A DNA stretch of 64,000 nucleotides, taken from Andreprevotia sp. IGB-42 (lineage in GTDB: Bacteria; Pseudomonadota; Gammaproteobacteria; Burkholderiales; Chitinibacteraceae). The stretch is from NCBI RefSeq assembly GCF_009848685.1, contig NZ_WXTX01000003.1, positions 124,001 to 188,000 on the forward strand. Reading direction: 5' to 3'. Shown piece by piece: positions 33,626-43,205 of the stretch; within the stretch, counting starts at the first letter, position 1, and every line of letters starts with the position of its first letter. The translations under genes and the position numbers were made by a program. Under the pieces are notes generated by a model. The model saw nothing but the letters and a program-made list of their open reading frames with translations. It did not search any database and was not told where the DNA came from.

Positions 33626-33848
33626 CGTTGCGTCCCTTCACTGGGGGCGGTGCGCCCCATGCCGATTGTTTCCAGACTGGTGCCGTGGCGCGGATTGATG
33701 ACCCGGTATAGTGCATTTTCTGGAACGGCGAGTTTACGCCGCGCACCGCTTGCGAACCAGCACCGCATGGCGACTTTGCATTGTGTGACAACGCCTACCA
33801 TGATGAAGACAGCCCCTCTGCCTCGCTGCACGTGACGAGTACCTGATC

Positions 33849-34691
33849 ATGACGCGTAGATTGTTTGCAACATTACTGATGCACGCCAGCCTGTGCGGCC
33901 TGGTGTTTACACAGGCACAGGCGGCAGACCAGGCGGGCACCCTGCGCATCGATGCGGTGCAGTTCGGTGAAGAAGCCACCATCCGCACTCCGGCCGATGG
34001 CGGCGATGCCAGCAACGGACTCGGCATCCGGCTGGCGCCAGCACGCTGGCAAAGCGACAACCCGTTCGCCCTCTCCAGCGCAACGCCACTGGGCCAGATC
34101 TACCGCAGCGGCACCGGGTTCCGGCTGAGCTACCAGGATGGCAACAACTGGCTGTATTCGGTATCTCCCACGCTGTACCACCAGGACACCCGCCAGCGTG
34201 GTGACGAACAATGGGATTTCGGCACCCGTGTCGATGCCAGCCGGCAAATCCAGGCAGGCCTGATCCTGGGTGTGGGTGCGGGCATTTATCGTCAGCTCGA
34301 CCAGACGCGCGTATTGCCGTATGTGCTGGTGGACTGGCAGATCAGCGAGCAATGGCGGCTGGTCAACCCGGATCAGACCAGTCCCACCGGGCCGGCGGGC
34401 GTGGAGCTGAGCTACAGCCCGTTCGATCGCTGGCAATTTGCGGCCGGCGGCGCCTGGAAAAGCGATCGCTTCCGCTTCAATGGCACCGCCAGTGGTATTG
34501 GCGAAAGCTCAGGGGTACCGCTCTACCTGCGCGTGGGTTATGCCACGCATCCGGGCTGGAAGGTCGATCTGTACGCAACCGGGCTGTTTGGCGGCAAATT
34601 GAACATGGAAGACGAAAACGGTAACGCGCTATCGCCGGATCGCTTTAATATCGACCCCACCATCGGTGTGAACTTCACCGGTCACTTTTAA
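33849..34691 (+). CDS. Predicted outer-membrane beta-barrel protein
   Basis: A 280-residue protein with a signal peptide (RRLFATLLMHASLCGLVF, cleavage after QAQA near residue 25) and a mature part rich in alternating hydrophobic and polar strands with aromatic girdles. Examples are GQIYRSGTGFRLSYQDGNNW, QAGLILGVGAGIYRQL and WKVDLYATGLFGGKL. It ends in NFTGHF with the C-terminal Phe typical of BAM substrates. About 10-12 strands are likely, and the family resembles DUF6268-type barrels. No ligand can be assigned. It precedes moxR by 29 bases and may share its transcript. Confidence 0.72.
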   Translation: MTRRLFATLLMHASLCGLVFTQAQAADQAGTLRIDAVQFGEEATIRTPADGGDASNGLGIRLAPARWQSDNPFALSSATPLGQIYRSGTGFRLSYQDGNNWLYSVSPTLYHQDTRQRGDEQWDFGTRVDASRQIQAGLILGVGAGIYRQLDQTRVLPYVLVDWQISEQWRLVNPDQTSPTGPAGVELSYSPFDRWQFAAGGAWKSDRFRFNGTASGIGESSGVPLYLRVGYATHPGWKVDLYATGLFGGKLNMEDENGNALSPDRFNIDPTIGVNFTGHF

Positions 34692-34720
34692 AGACTGTCC
34701 AGTACACAAGAAAAACACGC

Positions 34721-35632
34721 ATGGCTCACCCACTCACCAGCACGCTCCAGCAACTCAACCAGATCATCCTCGGCAAGGATACCCAGCTCAGACTGGCGCT
34801 CGCATGTTTGCTGGCACGGGGCCACCTGTTGCTGGAAGACGTGCCCGGTGTGGGCAAGACCACACTGGCGCATGCGCTGGCGGTCAGCCTGGGGCTGAAG
34901 TTCCAGCGTACCCAGTTCACCAGCGATCTGCTGCCGGCGGACCTGCTGGGTGTATCGATCTATGAGCGTGATACCGGCCTGTTCCGCTTCCACCAGGGCC
35001 CCGTGTTCACCCAGGTGCTGCTGGGCGATGAAATCAACCGCGCGCCACCCAAAACCCAATCCGCATTGCTCGAAGCGATGGAAGAACGCCAGGTCACTAT
35101 CGATGGCGCCACTTACCCGCTGCCAGAGCCTTTCTTCGTGATCGCCACGCAGAACCCGCAGCATCAGATCGGCACCTTTCCGCTGCCGGAATCGCAACTG
35201 GACCGCTTCCTGATGCGCATCGAGCTGGGCTACCCGGATGCCAATGCCGAGCGTGCAATGCTGGTGGGCAGCGACCGGCGCGACCTGATCGCCCAGTTGG
35301 GCGCCAGTATCGAGGCAGACGCGCTGCTGGCGGCACAGAATGCAGTGGCAGCGCTGCATATCAGCCCGGCACTGCTGGACTATGTACAGGCGCTGGCACT
35401 GGCCACGCGCAACCATGCCGATTTTGCCTATGGTCTGTCGCCGCGTGCGCTGTTGGGGCTCGTCAACGCTGCACGTGCGTGGGCGTGGCTGGATAACCGC
35501 GATTACGTGATTCCGGAAGACATTCAAGCGGTATTCCCCAGCGTGGCTGGCCACCGCCTGCCGACACGCGCCAGCGGCAGGCCGGATCCGCGTTCGGCAG
35601 CGGAACTGCTCAGCAACGTTGCCATTCCCTGA
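34721..35632 (+). CDS. MoxR-type AAA+ ATPase
   Basis: A 303-residue AAA+ ATPase. Walker A is EDVPGVGKTTLAHALA (near residue 40), Walker B LLGDEINRAPPKTQSALLEA (near 105), sensor 1 FVIATQNP and sensor 2 GLSPRALLGLVNAARAWA. MoxR proteins act as chaperone-like ATPases that assemble or activate metal- or VWA-containing proteins. It is followed 12 bases later by a DUF58 gene and then a transglutaminase, the common three-gene unit in which no VWA protein is visible here. It is cytoplasmic. Confidence 0.93.
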   Translation: MAHPLTSTLQQLNQIILGKDTQLRLALACLLARGHLLLEDVPGVGKTTLAHALAVSLGLKFQRTQFTSDLLPADLLGVSIYERDTGLFRFHQGPVFTQVLLGDEINRAPPKTQSALLEAMEERQVTIDGATYPLPEPFFVIATQNPQHQIGTFPLPESQLDRFLMRIELGYPDANAERAMLVGSDRRDLIAQLGASIEADALLAAQNAVAALHISPALLDYVQALALATRNHADFAYGLSPRALLGLVNAARAWAWLDNRDYVIPEDIQAVFPSVAGHRLPTRASGRPDPRSAAELLSNVAIP

Positions 35633-35644
35633 CTGCAGGTGCAG

Positions 35645-36604
35645 ATGAAAACCCCGGCCTGGCTGGAGCGGCGCTGGCAAACCTGGCTGGCGCGCCGTCA
35701 CCCCGCCAGCAGCGATACCGTTGCGCTGCGGCACAACCGCATCTATGTACTGCCCACCAGCTTCGGCTTTGCGTTTGCCGCAATGACGCTGCTGGTGCTG
35801 GTTGGCGCCATCAACTACCAGATCAGCCTGGCGTACGGCTTTGCCTTCCTGATGATCGGGCTGGGCCATGCCAGCCTGCTGCATGGTTTCCGCAACCTGC
35901 TGGGCCTGCAGCTGACTGCCGGCATGCCCGAAGCGGTCTTTGCCGGCGAAACCGCGCATTTTCCGGTACGGCTGGACAGCAAGAAATTGCGGCACGCCAT
36001 CATGCTGGGCGCCGGCAAGAACGAGGCGGTCGCCGTAGTCAGGATAGATCCACCCGGTGGCTTCGATGCCTGGATACCGGTTGCTACCAGCCAGCGCGGC
36101 TGGCTGCTGCTGCCCAGTATCCAGCTGGAAACACGTTACCCATCCCAGCTATGCCGGGTGTGGAGTTATGCCCATCTGGCAGCGTGCTGCCTTGTTTACC
36201 CTACCCCGGAGGCTGAAGCGCCTTCTTACCAGTTGACCGGCCTCGCGGAACTGGGAGGCAGCGCGTGGCGGCGTGGCGACGATGATTTTTCCGGCCTGCG
36301 CCGTTACCAGGCCGGCGACCCGATCCGCCGCATTGCCTGGAAACAGGCGGCGCGCGACGACCGGCTGAATATCAAGCAGTACGACAGCCCGCAAAGCGCA
36401 GCCTACAGCTTCGACTGGTATGAGCTGGAAGGGCTGAACGACGAAGCCAGGCTGTCCCGCCTGGCGGCATGGGTGCTGGCTGCAGAGCAGAATGAAGACC
36501 GTTATGGCCTCAACCTGCCGGGCAAACGCCTGCCGCTCGATAGCGGACCGATACACCAGATTGCCTGCCTGACCGCGCTGGCGCTTTACGGAAGCGACGC
36601 ATGA
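35645..36604 (+). CDS. DUF58 membrane-associated protein
   Basis: A 319-residue protein. Two membrane helices near residues 35-75 (SFGFAFAAMTLLVLVGAINY and FAFLMIGLGHASLLHGF) are followed by a beta domain and the DUF58 signature SAWRRGDDDFSGLRRYQAGD plus RRIAWKQAARDDRLNIKQ (about residues 200-240). The family is always linked to MoxR and is thought to be VWA-like or to act with it. The ATG at 35645 has AGGTG upstream; a GTG two codons earlier is the alternative. It overlaps the next gene by 4 bases (ATGA). Confidence 0.88.
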   Translation: MKTPAWLERRWQTWLARRHPASSDTVALRHNRIYVLPTSFGFAFAAMTLLVLVGAINYQISLAYGFAFLMIGLGHASLLHGFRNLLGLQLTAGMPEAVFAGETAHFPVRLDSKKLRHAIMLGAGKNEAVAVVRIDPPGGFDAWIPVATSQRGWLLLPSIQLETRYPSQLCRVWSYAHLAACCLVYPTPEAEAPSYQLTGLAELGGSAWRRGDDDFSGLRRYQAGDPIRRIAWKQAARDDRLNIKQYDSPQSAAYSFDWYELEGLNDEARLSRLAAWVLAAEQNEDRYGLNLPGKRLPLDSGPIHQIACLTALALYGSDA

Positions 36605-38544
36605 AAACGGCGCTGCGCGACGATCTGCCGAGGCTGCCGCTGTATGGGCTGGTGTTTGCGCTGCTGCTGGCCTTGCTGCCGCATTTGTTGCAACTGGCGC
36701 CATGGCATGCCGCCATCGTGCTGCTACCACTGGTATGGCGAAGCTGGCTGGCCTGGCAGGGCAAGGCGCTACCCGCCCGCTGGCTGCGACTGCTATATGC
36801 CGCGGTGCTGGTGGGCATCGTGCTGTTGCAGTTCAATACGCTGCTGGGTCGCGATGGCGGCGTCACGCTGCTGGTCAGCCTGCTAGCGGTCAAGCTGCTG
36901 GAAACCCGCCAGCGCCGTGATGCCCGCGTCTTGACCTTGCTGGCGTTTTTTGCCACCAGTGCAGCCTTCCTGGTATCACAGGCGTTCTGGATGCTGGCCT
37001 ATGCGGCGATTTGCGCCATTGCCATCATCGCACAGCTGCGCAGCTGGCAGCGGCTGGACGGCAAGCTGGATGTACAGGAATACAAGCGCGCCAGCTGGAT
37101 GATGCTGGAAGCATTGCCGGTAATGCTGCTGCTGTTTTTCCTGTTCCCTCGTCTATCCGGTCCGTTGTGGCAAATGCCCGGCAACGACAGCGGCGCCAAG
37201 ATCGGCCTGGCCGATGACATGTCGCCCGGCAGCTTTACCGATCTGGCACTGGACGACAGCGTGGCCTTCCGCGCAGATTTCGAAGGCGCGCAACCGCCAC
37301 GCAACGCCCTTTACTGGCGCGGCCCTGTATTCGAATACTTTGACGGACGCAGCTGGCAGCAACTGCTCAATACCCAGCGCAGCACGCCCTCATACGAAGC
37401 GCTCAGCCCGGCATTCAGTTACAGCATCACGCTCGAGCCACACAATCGCAACTGGCTGCTGGCGCTGGATCTGCCGGCCCCTGGCGCATTGCCGCAGGGC
37501 ACCCGGTTAACGTCCAGATTGCAACTGGTGAGCAACCAGCCCGTCAGCCAGCGCAAGCGCGTGCAGATGCAAAGCGTGACGAGCTGGCGCATGACCGATA
37601 CAAACGTCGATCTGGCCGCAGACCTGCAGTTACCAGCCGGTGGCAACCCGCGCGCGCGCGCGCTTGCACAAGGCTGGGCCGGGCTACCACCCCCGGCACG
37701 TGTGGAGGCAGCGCTAAACTATCTGCGTAGCAACGGATTCAGCTACACGCTGGATGCCCCGTTGCTGCCCGGGCAGAACACCATCGATGATCTGCTGTTC
37801 AATACCCGCGAAGGCTTTTGTGAGCACTACTCCGGCGCCTTCGTTTTCCTGATGCGTGCCGCCGGCGTACCCGCGCGCGTCGTAGCCGGTTACCTGGGCG
37901 GGGAAAAAAACGCCGATTACCTGATCGTGCGGCAAACCGATGCCCACGCCTGGGCGGAAGTCTGGCTGGATGGTCAAGGCTGGCAACGGGTGGACCCGAC
38001 AGCGGTGGTGGCGCCGGGCAGGATCACACGCGGGATTGCCGGCAGCGTGCGCGGTGCGCAGAACCTGCCTTATCTGTTGCGCGACAACGCAGCGTGGCTC
38101 AATGGCATACGCCTGCGCTGGGATGCGGTGGTATATGGCTGGAACCGCTGGGTCATCGGCTATGACGCGCAGCGGCAGCTGCAGCTCTTCGGCCGGCTGG
38201 GCATCGATGATCTGGCCTCACCGCGCCTGCTGGCCTGGCTGGGCGGTATTGCCGTACTGTTCCTGGCAATCTATGCAGGACTGCACACGTTGCAAGGCCG
38301 CCACAAGCGCCCCGATGCCGCGCAGCGCCTGTGGCTGCGCTTCCTGCGCCGGCTGGCACGCCATCAATTGATACCGGCGCGGGGCGAAGGTCCTGCAGAC
38401 TTCGCCGCCCGCGCAGCGCGCGCCATGCCTGCGCAGGCGGCAGCCATCCACGCGATCAGCACCGCCTATCTCGCCGCGCGTTACCGGAGCGATGCAGCTG
38501 CCCAGGCCGAGCTAACCCGCCTCGTGCCGCCATTCCGGCCCTGA
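36601..38544 (+). CDS. Transglutaminase-domain membrane protein (DUF3488-TGase-DUF4129 type)
   Basis: A 647-residue protein. Six N-terminal membrane helices (about residues 10-195, DUF3488/TgpA-like) are followed by a periplasmic transglutaminase-like domain with the Cys-His-Asp order: GFCEHYSGAFVFLMRAAGVP (Cys), TDAHAWAEVWLDGQGW (His), VDPTA (Asp). A C-terminal membrane helix near residue 555 and a short cytoplasmic tail follow. P. aeruginosa TgpA, with the same layout, is a growth-relevant transglutaminase. It overlaps the DUF58 gene by 4 bases and is the third gene of the MoxR unit. Confidence 0.92.
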   Translation: MKTALRDDLPRLPLYGLVFALLLALLPHLLQLAPWHAAIVLLPLVWRSWLAWQGKALPARWLRLLYAAVLVGIVLLQFNTLLGRDGGVTLLVSLLAVKLLETRQRRDARVLTLLAFFATSAAFLVSQAFWMLAYAAICAIAIIAQLRSWQRLDGKLDVQEYKRASWMMLEALPVMLLLFFLFPRLSGPLWQMPGNDSGAKIGLADDMSPGSFTDLALDDSVAFRADFEGAQPPRNALYWRGPVFEYFDGRSWQQLLNTQRSTPSYEALSPAFSYSITLEPHNRNWLLALDLPAPGALPQGTRLTSRLQLVSNQPVSQRKRVQMQSVTSWRMTDTNVDLAADLQLPAGGNPRARALAQGWAGLPPPARVEAALNYLRSNGFSYTLDAPLLPGQNTIDDLLFNTREGFCEHYSGAFVFLMRAAGVPARVVAGYLGGEKNADYLIVRQTDAHAWAEVWLDGQGWQRVDPTAVVAPGRITRGIAGSVRGAQNLPYLLRDNAAWLNGIRLRWDAVVYGWNRWVIGYDAQRQLQLFGRLGIDDLASPRLLAWLGGIAVLFLAIYAGLHTLQGRHKRPDAAQRLWLRFLRRLARHQLIPARGEGPADFAARAARAMPAQAAAIHAISTAYLAARYRSDAAAQAELTRLVPPFRP

Positions 38545-38601
38545 TGCAGCAACAGCTGCTATCCTCGGGCCTGCCTTCTTCATCCAGACTGCTTGCGAAA
38601 C

Positions 38602-39708
38602 ATGCCCCGTTTTCTGCCAGAACCCGAATTCAAGCACGACCAGATCGCCCGCATCGGCGTGCTGCTGGTCAACCTCGGCACCCCCGATGCGCCCACTGCC
38701 GCCGCGGTCAAACCGTACCTGGCGCAGTTCCTCTCCGACCCGCGCGTGGTGGAAATCCCTGCGTTCGTGTGGCAACCCATCCTGCGCGGCATCATCCTCA
38801 ATACCCGGCCCAGGAAATCCGCGCGGAAGTACGCCAGCATCTGGACGAGCGAGGGATCGCCATTGCAGACCTGGACAGCAAAACAGGCATCCCTGATCAA
38901 AGGTTATCTGGGTGAACGGCTGCAGGCACCGATCGTGATTAATTACGCGATGCGTTACGGTCAGCCAGCCATTGCCACACGCATGGATGAACTCAGGGCA
39001 GCCGGCTGCGACCGCATCCTGGTGGTGCCGCTCTATCCGCAGTATGCGGCCAGCTCCACCGCCAGCGTAGGCGATGCCGTTTTTGCACAAATGCAACGCT
39101 ATCGCAACCAGCCCGCGATGCGTACAGTGCATCACTTCCACGATGATGCCAGCTACATTACCGCGCTGGCGCAAAGCGTGCGCGACCACTGGCGCATCAA
39201 CGGCCGTGGTGATCATCTGCTGATGAGTTTTCATGGTTTGCCCAAGCGGTCGCTGGATCTGGGCGATCCGTACCATTGCCAGTGCCACAAGACCGCGCGA
39301 CTGGTTGCCGAAGCGCTGGGCCTTGCCGCCGGGCAGTACACGCTGTCGTTCCAGTCACGTTTCGGCAAAGCCGAGTGGCTCAAGCCCTACACCACTGCTA
39401 CCTTGAAGAAACTGGCAAAAGACGGCGTGCGCAAGCTGGATGTGATGTGCCCCGGCTTCGTTGCCGATTGCCTGGAAACGCTTGAAGAAATCGCTATTGA
39501 AGGAAAACAGGACTTCCTGTCAGCCGGCGGCGAAGCTTTCCGTTATATTCCCTGTCTGAACGATCAGCCCTTGTGGATCAACGCGTTGGCCACAATGATA
39601 GAACGCGAGCTGTCAGCTTGGCTCATGCCGGATTGGCAGCTGGAAACAGCGCAATCAGCCGCCCGGCAAAGCTTGCAACGCGCCCGTACAGCGGGGTATC
39701 AAAATTAA
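38602..39708 (+). CDS. hemH: Ferrochelatase
   Basis: A 368-residue ferrochelatase, the last enzyme of protoheme synthesis, inserting Fe2+ into protoporphyrin IX. Motifs: IGVLLVNLGTPDAPT, FLSDPRVVEIP, NYAMRYGQPAIATRMDEL, LPLYPQYAASSTASVGD-type VVPLYPQYAASSTASV, LLMSFHGLPKRSLDLGDPYH (catalytic His in SFHG) and LDVMCPGFVADCLETLEEI. Length is normal. The ATG at 38602 begins MPRFLPEPE; a TTG three codons upstream is less likely. It lies outside the hmu operon. It follows the transglutaminase by 57 bases and precedes a two-component system. Confidence 0.97.
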   Translation: MPRFLPEPEFKHDQIARIGVLLVNLGTPDAPTAAAVKPYLAQFLSDPRVVEIPAFVWQPILRGIILNTRPRKSARKYASIWTSEGSPLQTWTAKQASLIKGYLGERLQAPIVINYAMRYGQPAIATRMDELRAAGCDRILVVPLYPQYAASSTASVGDAVFAQMQRYRNQPAMRTVHHFHDDASYITALAQSVRDHWRINGRGDHLLMSFHGLPKRSLDLGDPYHCQCHKTARLVAEALGLAAGQYTLSFQSRFGKAEWLKPYTTATLKKLAKDGVRKLDVMCPGFVADCLETLEEIAIEGKQDFLSAGGEAFRYIPCLNDQPLWINALATMIERELSAWLMPDWQLETAQSAARQSLQRARTAGYQN

Positions 39709-39777
39709 CTTGGGTATTCCAGAAATTACAGTTAAACTCAGCAGTAAGATTCAACTTACAACCGGAGGTTTAGCCCC

Positions 39778-40476
39778 ATGAGCACCCGGCTTTTTCTCGC
39801 CGAAGACGATCTTATTCTGGCGGATGCGCTGAAAACCAGTCTTTCGCAGGCGGATTTCCAGGTCGATTGCGTCAACGACGGCGCACTGTCCTTACAAATC
39901 CTGCTGCACAATGACTATGACGTAGTCGTGCTCGATATCGGCTTGCCGAATATGGATGGCCTGACCGTGCTGCGTAATGTGCGTCAGCACAAGCCGTCCT
40001 TGCCTATCCTGATCCTGACTGCACTGGATGGTCTGGACGAGCGTGTTGCCGGCCTTGATGCCGGTGCCGACGATTACCTCGCCAAGCCGTTCGAATTTGC
40101 GGAACTGGAAGCACGCCTGCGTGCCTTGCTGCGTCGCAGCCAGATCCTGCCGCAATCGGTACAGCAACTGGGCAACCTGCGCCTTGACCGTGCCGGCCAG
40201 CGTGCGTGGTGTAACGACACCCCGCTCGACCTGTCCGCCCGTGAACTCACTGTGCTCGAAATTCTGATGTCGAATATCGACCGTGTGGTGACCAAGGAGC
40301 AAATCGTTTCCGAACTGGGTTCGGACAACGCCGAGGTTGGCCTGAACGCGATCGAAGTTTACGTGCATCGCCTGCGCAAAAAACTGGAGCCGTGTGGCGT
40401 GGTCATCCGCACCATACGCGGTCTTGGCTATCTCCTAGAGAAGCAGCAGCCTTTTGCTCAGGATGCCGCAGGGTAA
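39778..40476 (+). CDS. OmpR-family response regulator (QseB/PmrA-like)
   Basis: A 232-residue regulator. The receiver domain (1-115) has acidic pair ED at 9-10, phospho-acceptor Asp53 in VVVLDIGLPNMDG, Thr in ILTALD and Lys in YLAKPFEF. The OmpR-type winged helix (130-225) has LDLSARELTVLEILM and VEVYVHRLRKKLE-like IEVYVHRLRKKLEP, then IRTIRGLGYLLEK. A strong GGAGG precedes the ATG. It overlaps the histidine-kinase gene by 14 bases, so they form a matched pair. The signal is unknown; QseBC, PmrAB or TctDE-type systems are the nearest in style. Confidence 0.94.
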   Translation: MSTRLFLAEDDLILADALKTSLSQADFQVDCVNDGALSLQILLHNDYDVVVLDIGLPNMDGLTVLRNVRQHKPSLPILILTALDGLDERVAGLDAGADDYLAKPFEFAELEARLRALLRRSQILPQSVQQLGNLRLDRAGQRAWCNDTPLDLSARELTVLEILMSNIDRVVTKEQIVSELGSDNAEVGLNAIEVYVHRLRKKLEPCGVVIRTIRGLGYLLEKQQPFAQDAAG

Positions 40477-41860
40477 GTTCTCACTGAAACGGCAGCTGCT
40501 TCTGTGGCTGCTGTTTCCGCAACTGGTGCTGTGGCTGGCAGGCGCCGTCCTCAGCTACCAGGTTGCCATTCATTACGCCAACGCAGTCATCGACAACAGC
40601 CTGTTGCAGACTGCCCGCGCCATTGCCCGCCAGGTTGAACCCCAGGATGCCGGCAGCGTGGATGACCTCTACAAAGTCGTTCAGCTCCTGATCGACGAAA
40701 ACCCCGACGACAAACTGTTCTATTCGGTCTGGACCGACAGCGGCAAAGTGCTTGCCGGCAATCGCACCCTGCCCCGCCCGCCGTTGAGCACCGCGCCGCC
40801 GGGCACGCCCTATTTCTACAATATCGACCAGCCCAACGGACCGTTGCGCCTGGTATCGATCAATTACCAGCTGGGTGCAGGCGGCAAGTTCCTGCATGTT
40901 CAGGTCGGCAAGGGTCTATCCGGCCGCAACCAGCTTTCGCGGGAAATCCTGTTTGCCACCGCCTTGCCGCTGGGCTTGTTGATCGTGGCGATGAGCTTGC
41001 TGGTGTGGTGGGGTATCGGTCGCGGCCTGTTGCCGCTGACCCGGCTGCAAAGCCTGGTGGGCAAGCGCTCGGCGCAGGATCTGGCACCGCTGGAGCTGCT
41101 GGATGCGCCCGAGGAAGTCCATGCCATCACCAACGCGCTGAACCAGTTGCTGGCCACCACCAACGAAAGCATCAGCCGCCAGCGCCGCTTCATCGCCGAT
41201 GCCGCGCACCAGCTGCGCACGCCGCTGGCGGGGCTGAAGTCGCAAACCGAGCTGGCATTGCGTGAAACCTCGCCGGAAACACTGCGTGACCGGCTGAACA
41301 TGGTGCATGCCAGTGCCACGCGCAGCATCCACCTCGTCAACCAGTTGCTCACGCTGGCACGCTCGGAACCGGGCAGCCAGAACGGCATGCCCACGGTGAA
41401 GGTGGATCTGGCCAAGCTGATACGCGACTTGACTGCCGAATGCGTGCCGCGCTCGCTGGCTGCCGGCATGGATCTGGGCTGTGATACGGTGCTGGCCACC
41501 GCACCCATCGATGGCAACCCGGCATTGCTGCGCGAGCTGTTCATCAACCTGATCGAAAACGCCATCAAGTACATTCCGCGCGGCGGCAGCATCACCGTGC
41601 GGCTGGAAGAATCCGCCACCCACTACTTGGTGGATGTGGAAGACGACGGCAACGGCATACCGGATGAACAGAAGCCGCGTGTGTTCGAGCGCTTTTTTCG
41701 CGTCAATCAGAACGAAGGCAATGGCTGTGGCCTCGGCATGGCCATCGTGAAGGAAATTGCCGAGCGCCATGGCGGCAGCGTGGAATTGCGCGATGCAGCG
41801 CCGCATGGCCTGATCGTGCACGTGACACTACCCAAGGGTGCGGACGCAGCAGGCCGCTAA
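40463..41860 (+). CDS. Sensor histidine kinase paired with the OmpR-type regulator
   Basis: A 465-residue kinase. TM1 is at about residues 12-33 (LLLWLLFPQLVLWLAGAVLS). A 2CSK_N-type periplasmic domain of about 130 residues follows, with TM2 at about 162-183. The dimerisation helix has the phospho-acceptor His249 in RRFIADAAHQLRTPLAGLKS, and HATPase_c has N-box LFINLIENAIKYIP, G1 VEDDGNGIPDEQKPRVFERF and G2 GNGCGLGMAIVKE. A HAMP domain is short or absent. The start ATG lies inside the regulator gene. This is a TctE/QseC-type kinase. Confidence 0.93.
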   Translation: MPQGKFSLKRQLLLWLLFPQLVLWLAGAVLSYQVAIHYANAVIDNSLLQTARAIARQVEPQDAGSVDDLYKVVQLLIDENPDDKLFYSVWTDSGKVLAGNRTLPRPPLSTAPPGTPYFYNIDQPNGPLRLVSINYQLGAGGKFLHVQVGKGLSGRNQLSREILFATALPLGLLIVAMSLLVWWGIGRGLLPLTRLQSLVGKRSAQDLAPLELLDAPEEVHAITNALNQLLATTNESISRQRRFIADAAHQLRTPLAGLKSQTELALRETSPETLRDRLNMVHASATRSIHLVNQLLTLARSEPGSQNGMPTVKVDLAKLIRDLTAECVPRSLAAGMDLGCDTVLATAPIDGNPALLRELFINLIENAIKYIPRGGSITVRLEESATHYLVDVEDDGNGIPDEQKPRVFERFFRVNQNEGNGCGLGMAIVKEIAERHGGSVELRDAAPHGLIVHVTLPKGADAAGR

Positions 41861-41926
41861 GCCCGGGTTCGGCATCGGCATACAAGACCACCATCCAAGC
41901 CCGAAGTACACCGCACAGCGTAGTGA

Positions 41927-42541
41927 TCAGGTCAGATCACGCGGGCTGCCGTCGATATCCAGCGCGGCAATCAGCATCAGCAACATGCCGGCCGTCGCCC
42001 CCCATACCAGCTTGCCATCGTATTCCACGAAATGGCTCACCCCGCGGATGCCACGCCGCTCCACCACGCGCCGCTCGTAGCGGGCCGGATCGAGCAACAC
42101 GCTGGCGGGCAGCTCGAATACCGCGGCCACCTCGCCCGGATCCACGCTCAATGCGAGGTGTTCCGCGGCCACGCATGCCACTACCGGGGTCACCAGATAA
42201 CCGCTGATGGTGGCATAGCTGCCCAGCCGCCCCACCACGCTGACCTGCGCCGGGTCGAGGCCGATTTCTTCCTGCGCTTCACGCAGCGCAGCGGCCACCA
42301 CGTCCGCATCGGTCTCTTCCACCCGCCCACCGGGAAAACTGATCTGCCCGGCATGCGTGGACAAATGCTGCGCGCGCTCGGTGAGCAGGATGGTAGCGCC
42401 TTGCGGGCGCAGCACCAGCGCGATCAGCACTGCAGCGGCGCGGTGCGCGCTGTAGTCCGGGTGATCTCCGTCATGGCGCGGCTGGTGCGCGGCCAGCCGC
42501 TGATGTAGCCAGCGGGCAAGCTCCGCGCTGGCGGGGATCAC
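41927..42541 (-). CDS. NUDIX hydrolase, CoA pyrophosphatase family
   Basis: A 204-residue NUDIX enzyme. The CoA-specific upstream motif (LTERAQHLSTHAGQISFPGG) runs directly into the Nudix box (GRVEETDADVVAAALREA, then QEEIGL). Relatives (NudL/YeaB, PCD1) cleave CoA or oxidised CoA to phosphopantetheine and 3',5'-ADP. The start is GTG at 42541, overlapping the stop of the upstream TRIC-type gene (GTGA), so the two are coupled. The long frame reading further upstream covers the other gene in a different frame and was discarded. Confidence 0.9.
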   Translation of the reverse strand: MIPASAELARWLHQRLAAHQPRHDGDHPDYSAHRAAAVLIALVLRPQGATILLTERAQHLSTHAGQISFPGGRVEETDADVVAAALREAQEEIGLDPAQVSVVGRLGSYATISGYLVTPVVACVAAEHLALSVDPGEVAAVFELPASVLLDPARYERRVVERRGIRGVSHFVEYDGKLVWGATAGMLLMLIAALDIDGSPRDLT

Positions 42542-43158
42542 CGTTCCACCCTGGGCAAACGGATTTCCCGCCAGTGCGCGATCAGGCGCAGGGCCAGTCC
42601 GAATGCGAACAGCGGCCAGTCCACCAGCGGGCCAGCGTAACCCCAGCCGTACAGCAGGAACAGGATGATGGCGACCAGGATAGCCACGGTACCGTAGAAA
42701 TCTTCGTGCAGGATGAAGGGCACGTCGTTGACCATCATGTCGCGCACCAGACCCCCGCCCACCGCAGTGACGAAGCCCAAAAAGGCCACGCCGAACAGGT
42801 TGAGGCGCGCATCGATGCCCACCTGCGCACCGGCAATGCTGAAAGCCACAAGGCCGATGGAATCGGCAACGATGAACAGCTTGAGCAACAGGCCCTTGTT
42901 GCGCTGGTGCAGCTTGATCAGCCATACCAGTGCCAGCGTGCCGAAGATGGTGTAGAGCGGCTCGGCATCGAGGAAGATGCGCGGCGTACGCCCCACCAGC
43001 ACATCGCGGATCATGCCGCCGCCAATCGCGGTCAGCAATGCCAGGATGATCACGCCCAGCAGATCAAACTGCTTGCGGGCGCCGATCAGGTAACCCGATA
43101 CGGTAAAGGCTGCGGTACCGATCAGGTACAGCCAGTCGAACTGGAACAAGGCGTGCAT
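42538..43158 (-). CDS. TRIC/UPF0126 family membrane protein (YicG-like)
   Basis: A 206-residue membrane protein with a duplicated three-helix unit (about seven helices in all). Each half has the family motif: ALLTAIGGGMIRDVLVGRTP (near residue 40) and FVTAVGGGLVRDMMVNDVPF (near 127). Archaeal and bacterial TRIC proteins are trimeric potassium-permeable channels; YicG is a close bacterial relative and has been tied to glycine uptake in some species. It overlaps the NUDIX gene by 4 bases. Confidence 0.92.
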   Translation of the reverse strand: MHALFQFDWLYLIGTAAFTVSGYLIGARKQFDLLGVIILALLTAIGGGMIRDVLVGRTPRIFLDAEPLYTIFGTLALVWLIKLHQRNKGLLLKLFIVADSIGLVAFSIAGAQVGIDARLNLFGVAFLGFVTAVGGGLVRDMMVNDVPFILHEDFYGTVAILVAIILFLLYGWGYAGPLVDWPLFAFGLALRLIAHWREIRLPRVER

Positions 43159-43205
43159 GGCATCCGGCGCGGGGCTGAAACCGCCAGTTTAGCCGCACGC
43201 CGGCG